Below are positions 26,070 to 35,325 of a stretch of 64,000 nucleotides of DNA, piece by piece. This stretch comes from an uncultured Isoptericola sp. GTDB lineage: Bacteria; Actinomycetota; Actinomycetes; Actinomycetales; Cellulomonadaceae. The stretch covers positions 248,001 through 312,000 of the forward strand of contig CANMFP010000003.1 in the NCBI GenBank assembly GCA_947497265.1. Reading direction: 5' to 3'. Numbering within the stretch: the stretch's first letter is position 1; each line of letters begins with the position of its first letter. Both the position numbers and the translations under genes were made by a program. The notes under the pieces were generated by a model. It saw only the letters and a list, made by a program, of their open reading frames with translations, had not been told where the DNA came from and did no database searches.

Positions 26070-26588
26070 ATGGAGATCACCGCCGAGACCGGCGACCTGA
26101 CTCGTGCCGACACCGACGCCGTCGTCAACGCGGCGAACTCGTCCCTGCTCGGCGGGGGCGGCGTCGACGGCGCGATCCACGCGGCCGCCGGTCCCGAGCT
26201 CCTGGAGGCGTGCCGCGAGCTGCGGCGCACGGTCCTGCCGGACGGTCTGCCGGTCGGCGACGCCGTCGCGACGCCCGGGTTCGACCTCCCGGCCCGCTGG
26301 GTGATCCACACCGTGGGCCCGAACCGGCACGCGGGCGAGACCGATCCCGCGCTGCTCGCCTCGTGCTTCACCCGCTCGCTCGACGTCGCCGCCGAGGTCG
26401 GCGCCCGCAGCGTCGCCTTTCCTGCCGTGAGCGCCGGCGTCTACGGCTGGGCGGCCGACGACGTCGCGCGGGTCGCGGTCGAGGCGGTCCGCGCGTGGGG
26501 CGCACCGGGAGACGCACCGGTGCGCTCGGTGCGCTTCGTGCTCTTCCACCGGTCCCTCCTGGACGCTTTCGAGGCGGCCCTGGGCTGA
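26070..26588 (+). CDS. Macrodomain protein (O-acetyl-ADP-ribose deacetylase type)
   Basis: This 172-residue protein is a single macrodomain that binds ADP-ribose and would remove O-acetyl or ADP-ribosyl groups. Signatures are TGDLTRADTDAVVNAANSSLLGGGGVDGAIHAAAG, then GDAVATPGFDLPARWVIHTVGP and VAFPAVSAGVYGWA. The catalytic Asn/Asp pair of MacroD-type enzymes (NAAN...GGGGVDGAI) is present. The ATG at 26070 gives the correct family N-terminus; upstream codons have no ribosome site. It sits between the pspC-like and ketosynthase genes without an obvious operon. Confidence 0.92.
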   Translation: MEITAETGDLTRADTDAVVNAANSSLLGGGGVDGAIHAAAGPELLEACRELRRTVLPDGLPVGDAVATPGFDLPARWVIHTVGPNRHAGETDPALLASCFTRSLDVAAEVGARSVAFPAVSAGVYGWAADDVARVAVEAVRAWGAPGDAPVRSVRFVLFHRSLLDAFEAALG

Positions 26589-26717
26589 CCGGGCGGCCAC
26601 CGGACCTCCGCCAGATCTTCGCCGGTTCGGACGATTCAGCCGTGGCGCCGATTCGTTGCCCGTGAAAACATGCGCAGCATCGCGCAGGGGGCCTGACGAG
26701 ACAAATGGGGAGCACAC

Positions 26718-27920
26718 GTGCGACGAGCAGTCATCACCGGGATCGGGGCGGTCACGCCCCTCGGCCTGACAGCGACCGAGACCTGGACCAGCCTGCGCGG
26801 CGGCGCGAACGGCGTGACGACGCTCAAGGAACCCTGGGCCGACGATCTTCCCGTGCACGTCGCGGCCCGTGTGGACGACGTCTTCGCCGACGCGCTGCAG
26901 GTGCGCGAGGTCCGGCGCACCGATCGCGTCGCACAGCTCACCCTGGTCGCCGGCCGGGCCGCGTGGGCCGACGCCGGCAGCCCGGACGTGGAGCCGGAGC
27001 GGCTGGGCGTCGCGGTCGGCACCGCCAACGGCGGCTACGGCACCACGCTGGCCCAGCACACGCTCCTCGACGAGCGCGGTCATCGGGGCGTGTCACCGCA
27101 CGCCGTGACGATGGTGATGGCGAACAGCCCGGCGGCGTGGCTGTCCATCGACCTCGGCGCCAAGGCCGGCGCCCGTGCTCCCGTGACGGCCTGCGCGGCC
27201 GGCTCCGAGGCGATCGGGATGGGCCGCCAGGCGATCCTCGCCGACGAGGCGGACGTGTACGTCTGCGGGGGCGTGGAGGCGAGCGTCCTCGACCTGGTGA
27301 TCTCGGCGTTCTCCCGGGCCCGGGCCATGTCATCGCGCACGGACTGCCCGGAGACCGCCTCGCGTCCGTTCGACGTGACCCGCGACGGGTTCGTCATGGG
27401 TGAGGGCAGCGCGATGGTCGTCCTGGAGGAGGAGTCGCACGCCCGGGCCCGCGGCGCCTCGATCCTCGGCGCGGTGGAGGGCTTCTCGCTCACCTCGGAC
27501 GCGCACGACATCGTCGGCGGCGAGCCCGTGAACCAGGCCCGCACGATCGACCTCGCGCTGCGCTCGGCGCGGGTGACGCCGTCCGACGTCGGGCTGGTGC
27601 ACGCCCATGCGACGTCCACGCCGTCGGGCGACCTCAACGAGGCGCGGGCGCTGCGCTCCGTCGGGGTCACGGCGCCGGTGACGGCCACCAAGGGTGCGAC
27701 CGGCCACCTGCTCGGCGGCTCCGGACCGCTCGGGGTGCTGGCCGCGCTCGGAGCGATGCGGGACGGGGTCGTGCCGCCCACGCTGCACACCACGGACCTC
27801 GACCCGGAGGTGGACCTGGACGTGGTGACGGCGCCCCGGGGGACGACGGCGGAGGTCGCCCTCGTGGACGCCTTCGGGTTCGGCGGGCACAGCTCGGCGC
27901 TGGTGCTCACCCGGAGCTGA
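26718..27920 (+). CDS. Beta-ketoacyl-ACP synthase (KAS II/FabF-like), stand-alone
   Basis: This 400-residue thiolase-fold enzyme condenses malonyl-ACP with an acyl chain. The catalytic triad is intact: Cys159 in TACAAGSEA, His297 in HAHATSTPSGD and His330 in GATGHLLGGSG. The C-terminal GFGGHSSALVL is also typical. It starts with GTG. No acyl carrier protein, FabD, FabH or FabG gene lies nearby, so it is either a second FabF copy or part of a dispersed pathway. A 7-base tandem repeat and a hairpin follow it. Confidence 0.92.
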   Translation: MRRAVITGIGAVTPLGLTATETWTSLRGGANGVTTLKEPWADDLPVHVAARVDDVFADALQVREVRRTDRVAQLTLVAGRAAWADAGSPDVEPERLGVAVGTANGGYGTTLAQHTLLDERGHRGVSPHAVTMVMANSPAAWLSIDLGAKAGARAPVTACAAGSEAIGMGRQAILADEADVYVCGGVEASVLDLVISAFSRARAMSSRTDCPETASRPFDVTRDGFVMGEGSAMVVLEEESHARARGASILGAVEGFSLTSDAHDIVGGEPVNQARTIDLALRSARVTPSDVGLVHAHATSTPSGDLNEARALRSVGVTAPVTATKGATGHLLGGSGPLGVLAALGAMRDGVVPPTLHTTDLDPEVDLDVVTAPRGTTAEVALVDAFGFGGHSSALVLTRS

Positions 27921-27925
27921 GCCGC

Positions 27926-27953
27926 CGCACACCGCACACCGCACACCGCACAC
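27926..27953. repeat. Four tandem copies of CGCACAC
   Basis: The 7-base unit CGCACAC is repeated exactly four times between the ketosynthase stop and the following hairpin. It is too short and lacks spacers to be a CRISPR and may be a slippage-prone tract. Confidence 0.9.
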
Positions 27954-27954
27954 G

Positions 27955-28011
27955 CGAGCGTCTCTGTGCGTCCCGGATCAGACCTCGATACGAGACGCAC
28001 AGAGACGCTCG
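27955..28011. terminator. Hairpin between convergent ketosynthase and glycoside hydrolase genes
   Basis: Arms 27955-27972 and 27994-28011 are perfect 18-base complements (core GTCTCTGTGCGTC) with a 21-base loop. It sits between two convergent stops (27920 and 28024) and can end transcription from both sides. There is no T-run. Confidence 0.75.
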
Positions 28012-28023
28012 TCGCTCAACGGA

Positions 28024-31000
28024 TCAGCCGGTCAGCTCCCACGGACCCCACGCCGAGCCACCCGGCTCCTGGTTCCGCGTCCACCACTGCGCGGCGTACG
28101 TGGCCCCCTCGTGGGCCGCCACGTCACCCTCGACGAAGATCCGCGACGCCGTCCACACGGACGTCCCGTCCTCCGTCTCGGCGACCTCCTGCCACGGACC
28201 CCACGGCGACGCCCCCGGCTCCTGGTCTCGCGTCCACCACGACGCCTCGAACATCCGCCCGTCGAACGACACCCGGTCACCTGCGACGTACACCGCCGAC
28301 GCATCCCACACCGGATGCTCCGGTGCGCAGTCCTCGATCTCGACGACCAGCTGGGCGCGACCCTTGAAGATCGCCTCCCAGTCGCCCGTGATCTCCAGCT
28401 CGGTGCCGTCGGCCGGCCAGGCGCGCACCACGTAGGTACCCGCGTCGACCTCGCCGGCCGGCACGTAGCCGCCCGCCGCGCCGTCGACCCACTCCTTGAG
28501 CACGTACCGCTGCACGCCCTCGACCGGGACTCCCTCGATCGAACCCGACGAGCCTGCCTCGCAGTCCGGCTGCGTGACCGACACCTCCGGCGTCGCGGTC
28601 GCAGGACCGGTCTCCGCCGGCGTCAGCGTCCAGAACCGGTCGGCGGTCTCCTCGTCGGTCGCCGTGGTCGTGCCGCCCGAACCCTGCCCGACGGTGACCG
28701 TGGCGTCGAGACCGTTGCCCGAGGAGTCGACCACGGTCGAGCCGCCGTCCGGCTCGTCGAACGCGTAGCTGACCACGTCACCGTCAGCCGGCTGCCCCTC
28801 GGCCAGCTCGGCGATCTCGGCGGCGGACAGCGCACGGCTGTAGATCGCGACGTCGTCCAGTGCGCCGTCGAACGCCGGGTCAGAGCCGTACTGCGACCTC
28901 CCGAGCCAGTTGCGTCCGTTCGTCGCCCCCAGGTCGGCGGGCGAGATGGTGATCTGGTCGTTGGTGACGACCGCCTCACCGTCGATGTACAGCGTGCCGG
29001 TCGTGCCGGACACGGTGACCGCCACCTGCGTCCACTCGTCGAGGGGAAGGTTCTGCCCCGGGTAGTCGAGGCGCTGCTCTCCTCCGGCACCGCTCGTGGT
29101 GATGACGAAGCGCGGCCCGCTGCCGGCGTTGAGGGTGAGGAACATGCTCGAGCCCGAGCCCGAGCCGATGTCGAACACCCGGGCCCAGGTCGGCAACGCG
29201 GACGGGTTCACCCAGGTGGAGATCGACCAGTCGCCGTCGAGCCCGTCGACGACGCCGTCCGGCATCGTGACGTAGGAGTCGGTTCCGCACAGGTCGAGCG
29301 CCGTCCCGAACTGACCCGGCTGCCGCGGCCCGTCGGGCGTGCAGTTCGACGTCGGGGTCCCGTCGGTCCACTGGACCACGGGTGCACCCGGCTCGGTGCT
29401 CATCTGGTCGACGCCGACGGTCAGACCGGTCGCGTAGTTGGCGAGCCGGACGTTGCCCTGGCCGTCGGGCACGAGCTGCCACAGCTGGCTCTCGCTCCCG
29501 TCCTCCTCCTGGATGACGGTGGGTGCGCCGTTGCCGGTCGCCCCGGGCTGCGCGCCGAGGAGCAGTCCGGTGGCGGTGTCGGCGACGGTGTAGAGGCCCG
29601 AGCCGGCGTCTCGGATCTCCCACGTGCTGCCCTCGCCGGCTGCGGACTGGACGGCAGCGCCGTCATCCGCGCCGAGGGGCAGCCCGGAGTGGACGTTGTC
29701 GAGGGTGTACGTCCCCGCCAGGTTCTCGGTCTCTCCGGCCTCGGACACGACGACGTGGTAGCCGTAGTTCGGATTCATCACGACCGGGACGGTGATGGAT
29801 CCGTCCTCGCCGACGGAGTAGGTCGTGTCCGAGATGGTGATCGGTCCTGCGGTGGGCGTGGTCCTGCCGTAGGACGGCGTGACCTCCAGCTTCACGTTCA
29901 CGTCGTCGCCGAGAGCGAGCTGGTCCAGTCCGTTGACCTCGATCGAGGTCGGGCCGCTGTTGCCGCCCGCGATGACCCGCACCTCGTCCTTGGCGTCGTT
30001 CACCGACGCAGCCCCGTCCAGCGGGCTCTCGTTCGACGGCGGCGTCGTGGTGACCATGTTCCCGGTCATGTCGGCGTACCAGGTGTACAGCCAGTAGGCG
30101 CCGTTGGGTGCGCCACCGCGCTCGACCAGCAGGTCGCCCAGCGTCCCGGACTGGTTCCAGAAGGCGAGCTCGGCGCGGTCGATGCCGAACCGCTCGAACT
30201 TGGAGATGTACCCGACAAGTGGTCCGGGCAAGCCCACCTCCTGCGGGGAGGCGTACTCCGCGATGTCGATCGGCAGATCGGGCAGGCTCAGCTCGTCGAG
30301 CATGGCACGCACCGACTCCACGTCACCCTTGGTCTTCGACGACCGGATCAGCTCGTGCCACTCGAGCACGTCGGGGACGGTATCCGTCTCCTTCGCGAAC
30401 TCGAGGAACTGGCGCATGTCGGAGATGTTGTCCGAGAAGCTCGGGCCCTGGATCGGGACGTCCGGTCCCAGCTCCTCGCGCAGTACGTCGTAGCTGAACT
30501 CCCACAGCTCCTCGAAGGTACCGTTCTCCTCCAGCCAGGTGTGGTCCGACTCGTTCCACGGGGCGTAGGCCACGATGTTGGTCGCACCCGACGCCTCGAC
30601 GTCTGCCACGACATCCCGGATGACGTCCTCCCAGGCCTTGCGGTCCTCGGTGTTCTCCCAGCTGAACTGGTATGGCCAGCCGGGGTAGTAGTCCACGATC
30701 CGCACAACGATCCCGGCGTCGTGCCGCGCGGCGGTCTGCCACACGTCGAGGGTGTCGCCCGTCGGCTGCTGGCGACCACCCGGCGGCATCTGGACGAACG
30801 TGTTCGGCTTGATCGGGGCGATGAGGTCGTCGGACGGCACGCCCTCGTCGGCGATGCCGTACAGGGACCCCGTCGCCACGTGGGACACCTCACGGAACGG
30901 CTGGTCGGCCTCGACGACCAGCGTGGACTCCGGGCCCGGCTCGGCCGCCGCCGTCGTCGTGCTCACTGCGGCGCCCACGGTGCCCAGGGCCACGACGCTC

Positions 31001-31074
31001 ACAGCCGTCATCGCCGTCATAGCGATCCGGCGGCGTCGAGCCTCCGGCACCGGTGATCTTCTCTTCAGAGACAT
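28024..31074 (-). CDS. Secreted multi-domain glycoside hydrolase (clan A-like catalytic domain, ricin-type, LamG, two CBM5/12-like modules)
   Basis: The 1016-residue protein carries a signal peptide (about 1-45). A TIM-barrel-like catalytic domain follows (about 50-345), with probable acid/base Glu175 in APWNESDHTW and nucleophile Glu273 in IAEYASPQE, a pattern close to GH39. Next come a beta domain (350-450), a ricin-like lectin (about 455-575; LWQLVPDGQGNVRL), a LamG/concanavalin domain (590-755) and a linker. Two C-terminal Trp-rich modules (about 920-965 and 972-1016; WWTRDQEPGASPWGPW and WWTRNQEPGGSAWGPW) resemble chitin/cellulose-binding CBM5/12. A LacI-type operator lies 132 bases upstream. 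The exact family and target polymer are inferred. Confidence 0.85.
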   Translation of the reverse strand: MSLKRRSPVPEARRRRIAMTAMTAVSVVALGTVGAAVSTTTAAAEPGPESTLVVEADQPFREVSHVATGSLYGIADEGVPSDDLIAPIKPNTFVQMPPGGRQQPTGDTLDVWQTAARHDAGIVVRIVDYYPGWPYQFSWENTEDRKAWEDVIRDVVADVEASGATNIVAYAPWNESDHTWLEENGTFEELWEFSYDVLREELGPDVPIQGPSFSDNISDMRQFLEFAKETDTVPDVLEWHELIRSSKTKGDVESVRAMLDELSLPDLPIDIAEYASPQEVGLPGPLVGYISKFERFGIDRAELAFWNQSGTLGDLLVERGGAPNGAYWLYTWYADMTGNMVTTTPPSNESPLDGAASVNDAKDEVRVIAGGNSGPTSIEVNGLDQLALGDDVNVKLEVTPSYGRTTPTAGPITISDTTYSVGEDGSITVPVVMNPNYGYHVVVSEAGETENLAGTYTLDNVHSGLPLGADDGAAVQSAAGEGSTWEIRDAGSGLYTVADTATGLLLGAQPGATGNGAPTVIQEEDGSESQLWQLVPDGQGNVRLANYATGLTVGVDQMSTEPGAPVVQWTDGTPTSNCTPDGPRQPGQFGTALDLCGTDSYVTMPDGVVDGLDGDWSISTWVNPSALPTWARVFDIGSGSGSSMFLTLNAGSGPRFVITTSGAGGEQRLDYPGQNLPLDEWTQVAVTVSGTTGTLYIDGEAVVTNDQITISPADLGATNGRNWLGRSQYGSDPAFDGALDDVAIYSRALSAAEIAELAEGQPADGDVVSYAFDEPDGGSTVVDSSGNGLDATVTVGQGSGGTTTATDEETADRFWTLTPAETGPATATPEVSVTQPDCEAGSSGSIEGVPVEGVQRYVLKEWVDGAAGGYVPAGEVDAGTYVVRAWPADGTELEITGDWEAIFKGRAQLVVEIEDCAPEHPVWDASAVYVAGDRVSFDGRMFEASWWTRDQEPGASPWGPWQEVAETEDGTSVWTASRIFVEGDVAAHEGATYAAQWWTRNQEPGGSAWGPWELTG

Positions 31075-31205
31075 CTTCGTACTCCTCGTTCATGGCGGAA
31101 GGCACCGCGTCGTGCCTTCCGCGGACGTCAACGTGCGAGTCTCGCGGATCTCGCCCCGGGGCCGCCCGGGGCGTCGTGCTCCCTCCCTTCGTCGACCTCA
31201 CGCTG

Positions 31206-31219
31206 TCGAACCGGTTCGC
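31206..31219. promoter_or_regulatory. LacI-type operator upstream of the secreted glycoside hydrolase
   Basis: TCGAACCGGTTCGC holds the perfect 12-base palindrome CGAACCGGTTCG (31207-31218). The same core occurs upstream of the binding-protein gene and of the lacI gene in this locus, making it a regulon operator. Confidence 0.85.
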
Positions 31220-31239
31220 TTCGGGTCGTCCCTCCTTCC

Positions 31240-33312
31240 TCAGGTGTTGCTGCTGGTCCGTCCGACGAGATGCGTCAGCGCGCCGTCGCGCAGGAACACT
31301 GGTACGACGTCGAGCGGCGCGTCGACGACGACGGTCGCGCCGCCGTCGTGCACCTCACCGGTCGCGGCGTCGGTCCACGACGCCCCGGCGGGCAGGTAGA
31401 CCTCCCGCTCCCGGGCACCGGCCTCCAGCACCGGCGCCACCAGGACGTCGGGCCCGAGCAGGAACTGGTCGTCGACGTCCCAGGCGGCGGCATCGTCGGG
31501 GAACTCGTGGAACAGGCCGCGCATGGCGGGCTGACCGTCGAGGTGCGCGGCGCGCATCACCTCGCGCACGTAGGGGCGGAGCGTCTCGCGCAGGTGCACG
31601 TAGCGTTCCAGGACGCCGTACACCTCGTCGCCGAAGCTCCACAGCTCGTTCGGTCCGCCCGAGCGGAGCCGGCGCGACCCGTCGGCCGCGGTGACCTCCT
31701 CGTACGGCAGCCGGTCGCCGTGCAGCCGCATCACCGGGCAGAGCGCGCCGAACTGGAACCAGCGCACCATCAGCTCCCGGAAGCCGGGGTCGCTCACGTC
31801 CCCGGCGTGGAACCCACCGATGTCCGTGGTGAACCACGGGATCCCGGCGACCCCCATGTGGATGCCCGCGGTGACCTGGCGCGTCAGGTCCTGCCAGGTC
31901 GAGGAGATGTCTCCCGACCACACGAGCGCGCCGTACCGCTGGCTGCCGGCCCACGCGCACCGCAGCAGGTTCACCACGTCGGTCTCGCCGTCGGCGGCCT
32001 GCCCCTCGAAGAACGCCCGCGCGAAGGCCTGCGGGTACAGGTTGCCCACCCGCTGGTAGGGGCCGAGGTGCGTGCGGTAGGCGTCGTAGTCGTAGACGCC
32101 GAGCTCGGGTTCGGCCTCGTCCAACCAGAACGTGCGGATGCCGTGCTCGCCGTAGTTGCGCCGGCAGGTCTCCCACAGCCACTCGCGGGCCTGGGGGTTC
32201 AGCACGTCGAGGAACACGCTCGGCCCCTCGAAGGACATCTGGACGTCGAGCCCGCGATCGGCGCGCACCAGCAGGTTGTGCTGCCGCAGGTACGCGAAGT
32301 TCTCCGAGGACAGCGCCACCTGCGGCCACACGGACACCATGAGCTCGACGCCGAGCTCGTCCAGCTCAGCCACCATCGCGGCCGGGTCCGGCCAGAACTC
32401 CTCTTCGAAGCGGTAGTCGCCCATGTGCGGCCAGTGGAAGAAGTCCGCGACGATCACGTCCAGCGGCAGGCCCCGACGGCGGTGCTCGCGCGCCACCTCG
32501 AGCAGCTGCTCCTGGTTCCAGTAGCGCAGCTTGCACTGCCAGAACCCCAGGCCGCGCTCCGGCATCATCGGGGCGTGGCCGGTGGCGTCGGCATAGTTCC
32601 GCGAGATCGCGGCCGGGGTCGCCCCCGCCGTCACCCAGTAGTCGAGCTGTCGCGTGGACTCCGCGTGCCACTCGGTGCGGTTGCGCGCGAACGTCGCCCG
32701 CCCGATCGCCGGGTCGTGCCACAGGAACCCGTAGCCCGCGCTGGACACCACGAACGGCACCGACGCCTGCGAGTTGCGGTGCGCCAGCTCGAACGTGGAT
32801 CCCTTGAGGTCCAGGACGTGCTGCTGGTACTGCCCCATGCCGGCCAGGTGCTCGTCCGGGTCCGCCTCGAACGCCACCGTCAGCTCGTGGCCGTCGCCCC
32901 CGGCGCGCGGCCGGAAGTGCCGGGCCCGCAGGTCGAGCGACCCGCCCCGGCCCAGCTCGCGGAACAGCAGCCGGCCCGCGGCGTCGTAGAACGCCAGGTC
33001 GCACCGGAACACCTCGTAGCCGACCGGCTCGTGGAACCACGACGACGCCGTCAGCTCCACCCGGAGCCCGCCGTTGACGAGGGTGGCCCCGTCGGGTCGC
33101 ACCTCCACGGAGACGTTCGCGTGGGCGGCCGGGTCGGGCGGCAGCAGCGCCCAGTCGGTGTCGGCGACGTCGCCCATGACGGTCGCACGGACACGGACGG
33201 AGTCCCGTCCCCAGGGTTCGACGACGAGGACCTCGCCGCCACCACGCCACACGAGGCGCGTCCCGTCGGCCCGCACGGGGCCCGGCACGGAGTGGTCTCT
33301 CGGTGTGGTCAC
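31240..33312 (-). CDS. GH31 family glycoside hydrolase
   Basis: This 690-residue cytoplasmic enzyme (no signal peptide) is of the alpha-glucosidase/alpha-xylosidase family. The nucleophile Asp is seen at about residue 398 in TFWLDEAEPE, and the acid/base Asp at about 468 in WSGDISSTW. The barrel start FWQCKLRYWNQEQ and VIVADFFHWP are also typical. A C-terminal beta domain follows. The GTG at 33312 overlaps the GH127 stop (GTGA) and has AAGGAG 6 bases upstream. The company of GH127 suggests an alpha-linked side-chain sugar on an arabinose-containing glycan; alpha-xylosidase is one candidate. Confidence 0.9.
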   Translation of the reverse strand: MTTPRDHSVPGPVRADGTRLVWRGGGEVLVVEPWGRDSVRVRATVMGDVADTDWALLPPDPAAHANVSVEVRPDGATLVNGGLRVELTASSWFHEPVGYEVFRCDLAFYDAAGRLLFRELGRGGSLDLRARHFRPRAGGDGHELTVAFEADPDEHLAGMGQYQQHVLDLKGSTFELAHRNSQASVPFVVSSAGYGFLWHDPAIGRATFARNRTEWHAESTRQLDYWVTAGATPAAISRNYADATGHAPMMPERGLGFWQCKLRYWNQEQLLEVAREHRRRGLPLDVIVADFFHWPHMGDYRFEEEFWPDPAAMVAELDELGVELMVSVWPQVALSSENFAYLRQHNLLVRADRGLDVQMSFEGPSVFLDVLNPQAREWLWETCRRNYGEHGIRTFWLDEAEPELGVYDYDAYRTHLGPYQRVGNLYPQAFARAFFEGQAADGETDVVNLLRCAWAGSQRYGALVWSGDISSTWQDLTRQVTAGIHMGVAGIPWFTTDIGGFHAGDVSDPGFRELMVRWFQFGALCPVMRLHGDRLPYEEVTAADGSRRLRSGGPNELWSFGDEVYGVLERYVHLRETLRPYVREVMRAAHLDGQPAMRGLFHEFPDDAAAWDVDDQFLLGPDVLVAPVLEAGAREREVYLPAGASWTDAATGEVHDGGATVVVDAPLDVVPVFLRDGALTHLVGRTSSNT

Positions 33313-35312
33313 GGGGTCTCCTTCGACAGGTGCCGGGCGGGTGGGGCCGGCAAGGTCGGCACGAACACCCGCATGGTCGACGGGCCGCGCTCGGCCCACC
33401 GGTGGTACGGAACGAGCGGGAGCTCCAGCTCGGCCGGGGCACCGCCGTCGTCCCCCGGGTCCGACGGCGGACCGGACGCGAAGGGCGGCGCTCCCGTGCC
33501 GCCGTCGGGCAGCGAGAGCCGGCGGGCGCGGACGAGCGCACCGTCATCGTGCGGCCGCACCCCCGCGGCGGGGTCGACGCGGACCTCGTCCAGCGCGACG
33601 CCGGCCGGCAGGTCCACCGACTCCAGGCACAGCACGAGCGGCCCGCGCTCCACCGCGACCGTGCCGCGCGCGGCGTCGACGCGCGGGTCCGGCCAGGTCA
33701 GGCGCGGTTCGACGGGCAGCTCGAGCACGACGGCGTCACCCGCCGCGAGCGCCCCCGGCACCTCGGCCCAGCCCGGGGGCGCCGGACGGACGGTCGGGCT
33801 GCCCGACGGCGTGGCGAGCGTCGCGCCGTCCGCCCAGTCCGGGACGCGCAGGCGCAGCGTCACGGGCCGGTCGGGGACCTCGAGCACCGTGACCCGCACG
33901 GTGCCGGCCGTGGGATAGGTCGTGTCGACCCGCAGCACCAGCTCGCCGGCACCCACCGCGACGCGCACGTCGCCGCTCGCGTACTGGGCGAGCGTGACGG
34001 TTGCGGCGCCGTCGGCATCGTCGACGAAGGCCGCGTAGGTGTGCCACGAGGCGAGCGTCCGCGCCACGTTGGTGGGGCAGCAGGACACGTCGAACCACGG
34101 CGCCCGGGCGCCGCCCTCCGCGCGGGGGTTGACGGCGTCGGGCCGCATCGGGGTGCCCGGCTCGCGCTGCTGCAGCGGGTTGGCGTAGAAGAACGCGCGG
34201 CCGTCGGCCCGCGGCGAGGTCGCGACCACGTTGTACAGGGTGCGCTCGACGAGGTCGGCGTACCGGACGTCGTCCGTGGCGAGCAGGAGCCGCCACGACA
34301 CCATGACCGACGCGATGCCCGCGCACGTCTCGCAGTACGCGCGGTCCGGGGGCAGCTCCCAGTCGTCGCCGAAGCCCTCGTCCTGGTGACGCGAGCCCAT
34401 GCCCCCGGTGAGGTAGGTGCGGCGTTCCACGGACCGCGTCCACTGGCGTTCGACGGCGGCGCGCAGCTCGTCGTCACCGGTGTCGACCGCGACGTCGACC
34501 GCCCCGGCCGCGAGGTACAGCGCGCGCACCGCGTGCCCCCGCCACACGTCCGCCTCGCGCACCGGGACGTCGTCCTGGAAGTACGCGGGGCTGAGCAGCG
34601 CGATCGGCGCGAGCCGCCCGTGCCCGCGGCGCTCGACGAACAGGCGTGCCTGCTCCGTGTAGCGCGGCTCGGCGAGCGCACGCCCCAGCTCGGCGAGGCC
34701 GACCTCGATCTCCGGGTGACCGCACAGGCCGTCGCGGCCGTCCGGCCCGAACTCACGGCACACCTGGTCGGCGGCGCGGCGCGCCACCTCGACCAGCCGG
34801 TCCTCGCCGTGGGTGCGCAGCCGGGCGACGGCAGCCTGCAGCAGGTGGCCGGTGCAGTAGAGCTCGTGGCCCGCCGACAGGTCGGAGTACCGGGCCGGCT
34901 GGTCGGCGTGCCCGTAGCAGGTGTTGAGGTAGCCGTCGTCGTCCTGGGCGGCCGCCACCCGCTCGACGAGCTCGTCCCACAGGGCACCGACGGCGGGGTC
35001 CCCGGTGCGGCCGAGCTCCCAGGCCATCGCCTCGAGCAGCTTGTAGACCTCGGAGTCGGAGAACTGCCAGCCGGGCCGGGGGGTGCCTGAGGTGCCCACC
35101 GTGCCGGCGGCCACCCGGTCGAAGTTGGCGATCCAGCCGAGCCGCTCCATCCAGTCGAGGCAGTGCTGCAGGGTGGCGTGGGCGTTGGTCTCCTGGAGCC
35201 GTCCCCAGAATCCGCCGTCGAGCAGCAGCTCGCCGATGCCGAGCCCACGGCGGGTCCCGGCCGGCGCGACCGGACGGGCCTGGGCGCCGCTGCTGATGAG
35301 GGTGTTGGTCAC
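33309..35312 (-). CDS. GH127 beta-L-arabinofuranosidase
   Basis: The 667-residue enzyme is of the HypBA1 (formerly DUF1680) family, which releases L-arabinose from beta-1,2-linked arabinofuranosides of hydroxyproline-rich plant proteins. The zinc-bound catalytic cysteines are present: Glu328 and Cys330 in AYCETCAGIA and Cys411-Cys412 in VSCCPTN. No signal peptide is seen, so it acts on imported oligosaccharides. The GTG at 35312 was chosen for AAGGA upstream; a GTG at 35342 would overlap the permease gene further. It is coupled to the GH31 gene by a GTGA overlap. Confidence 0.92.
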   Translation of the reverse strand: MTNTLISSGAQARPVAPAGTRRGLGIGELLLDGGFWGRLQETNAHATLQHCLDWMERLGWIANFDRVAAGTVGTSGTPRPGWQFSDSEVYKLLEAMAWELGRTGDPAVGALWDELVERVAAAQDDDGYLNTCYGHADQPARYSDLSAGHELYCTGHLLQAAVARLRTHGEDRLVEVARRAADQVCREFGPDGRDGLCGHPEIEVGLAELGRALAEPRYTEQARLFVERRGHGRLAPIALLSPAYFQDDVPVREADVWRGHAVRALYLAAGAVDVAVDTGDDELRAAVERQWTRSVERRTYLTGGMGSRHQDEGFGDDWELPPDRAYCETCAGIASVMVSWRLLLATDDVRYADLVERTLYNVVATSPRADGRAFFYANPLQQREPGTPMRPDAVNPRAEGGARAPWFDVSCCPTNVARTLASWHTYAAFVDDADGAATVTLAQYASGDVRVAVGAGELVLRVDTTYPTAGTVRVTVLEVPDRPVTLRLRVPDWADGATLATPSGSPTVRPAPPGWAEVPGALAAGDAVVLELPVEPRLTWPDPRVDAARGTVAVERGPLVLCLESVDLPAGVALDEVRVDPAAGVRPHDDGALVRARRLSLPDGGTGAPPFASGPPSDPGDDGGAPAELELPLVPYHRWAERGPSTMRVFVPTLPAPPARHLSKETP

Positions 35313-35325
35313 GAAGATGTCCTTG

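Noticed and set aside
26718-27920. Start of a polyketide or fatty-acid biosynthetic cluster
   Set aside because: No carrier protein, acyltransferase or ketoreductase is present on either side.
27926-27953. CGCACAC tandem repeat as a CRISPR array
   Set aside because: The unit is 7 bases with no spacers and no cas genes nearby.
28111-31056. A long open frame opposite the secreted glycoside hydrolase gene
   Set aside because: Its product is Arg/Gly/His/Val-rich with no fold signature and mirrors codon bias of the real gene. Such antisense frames are usual in very GC-rich DNA.
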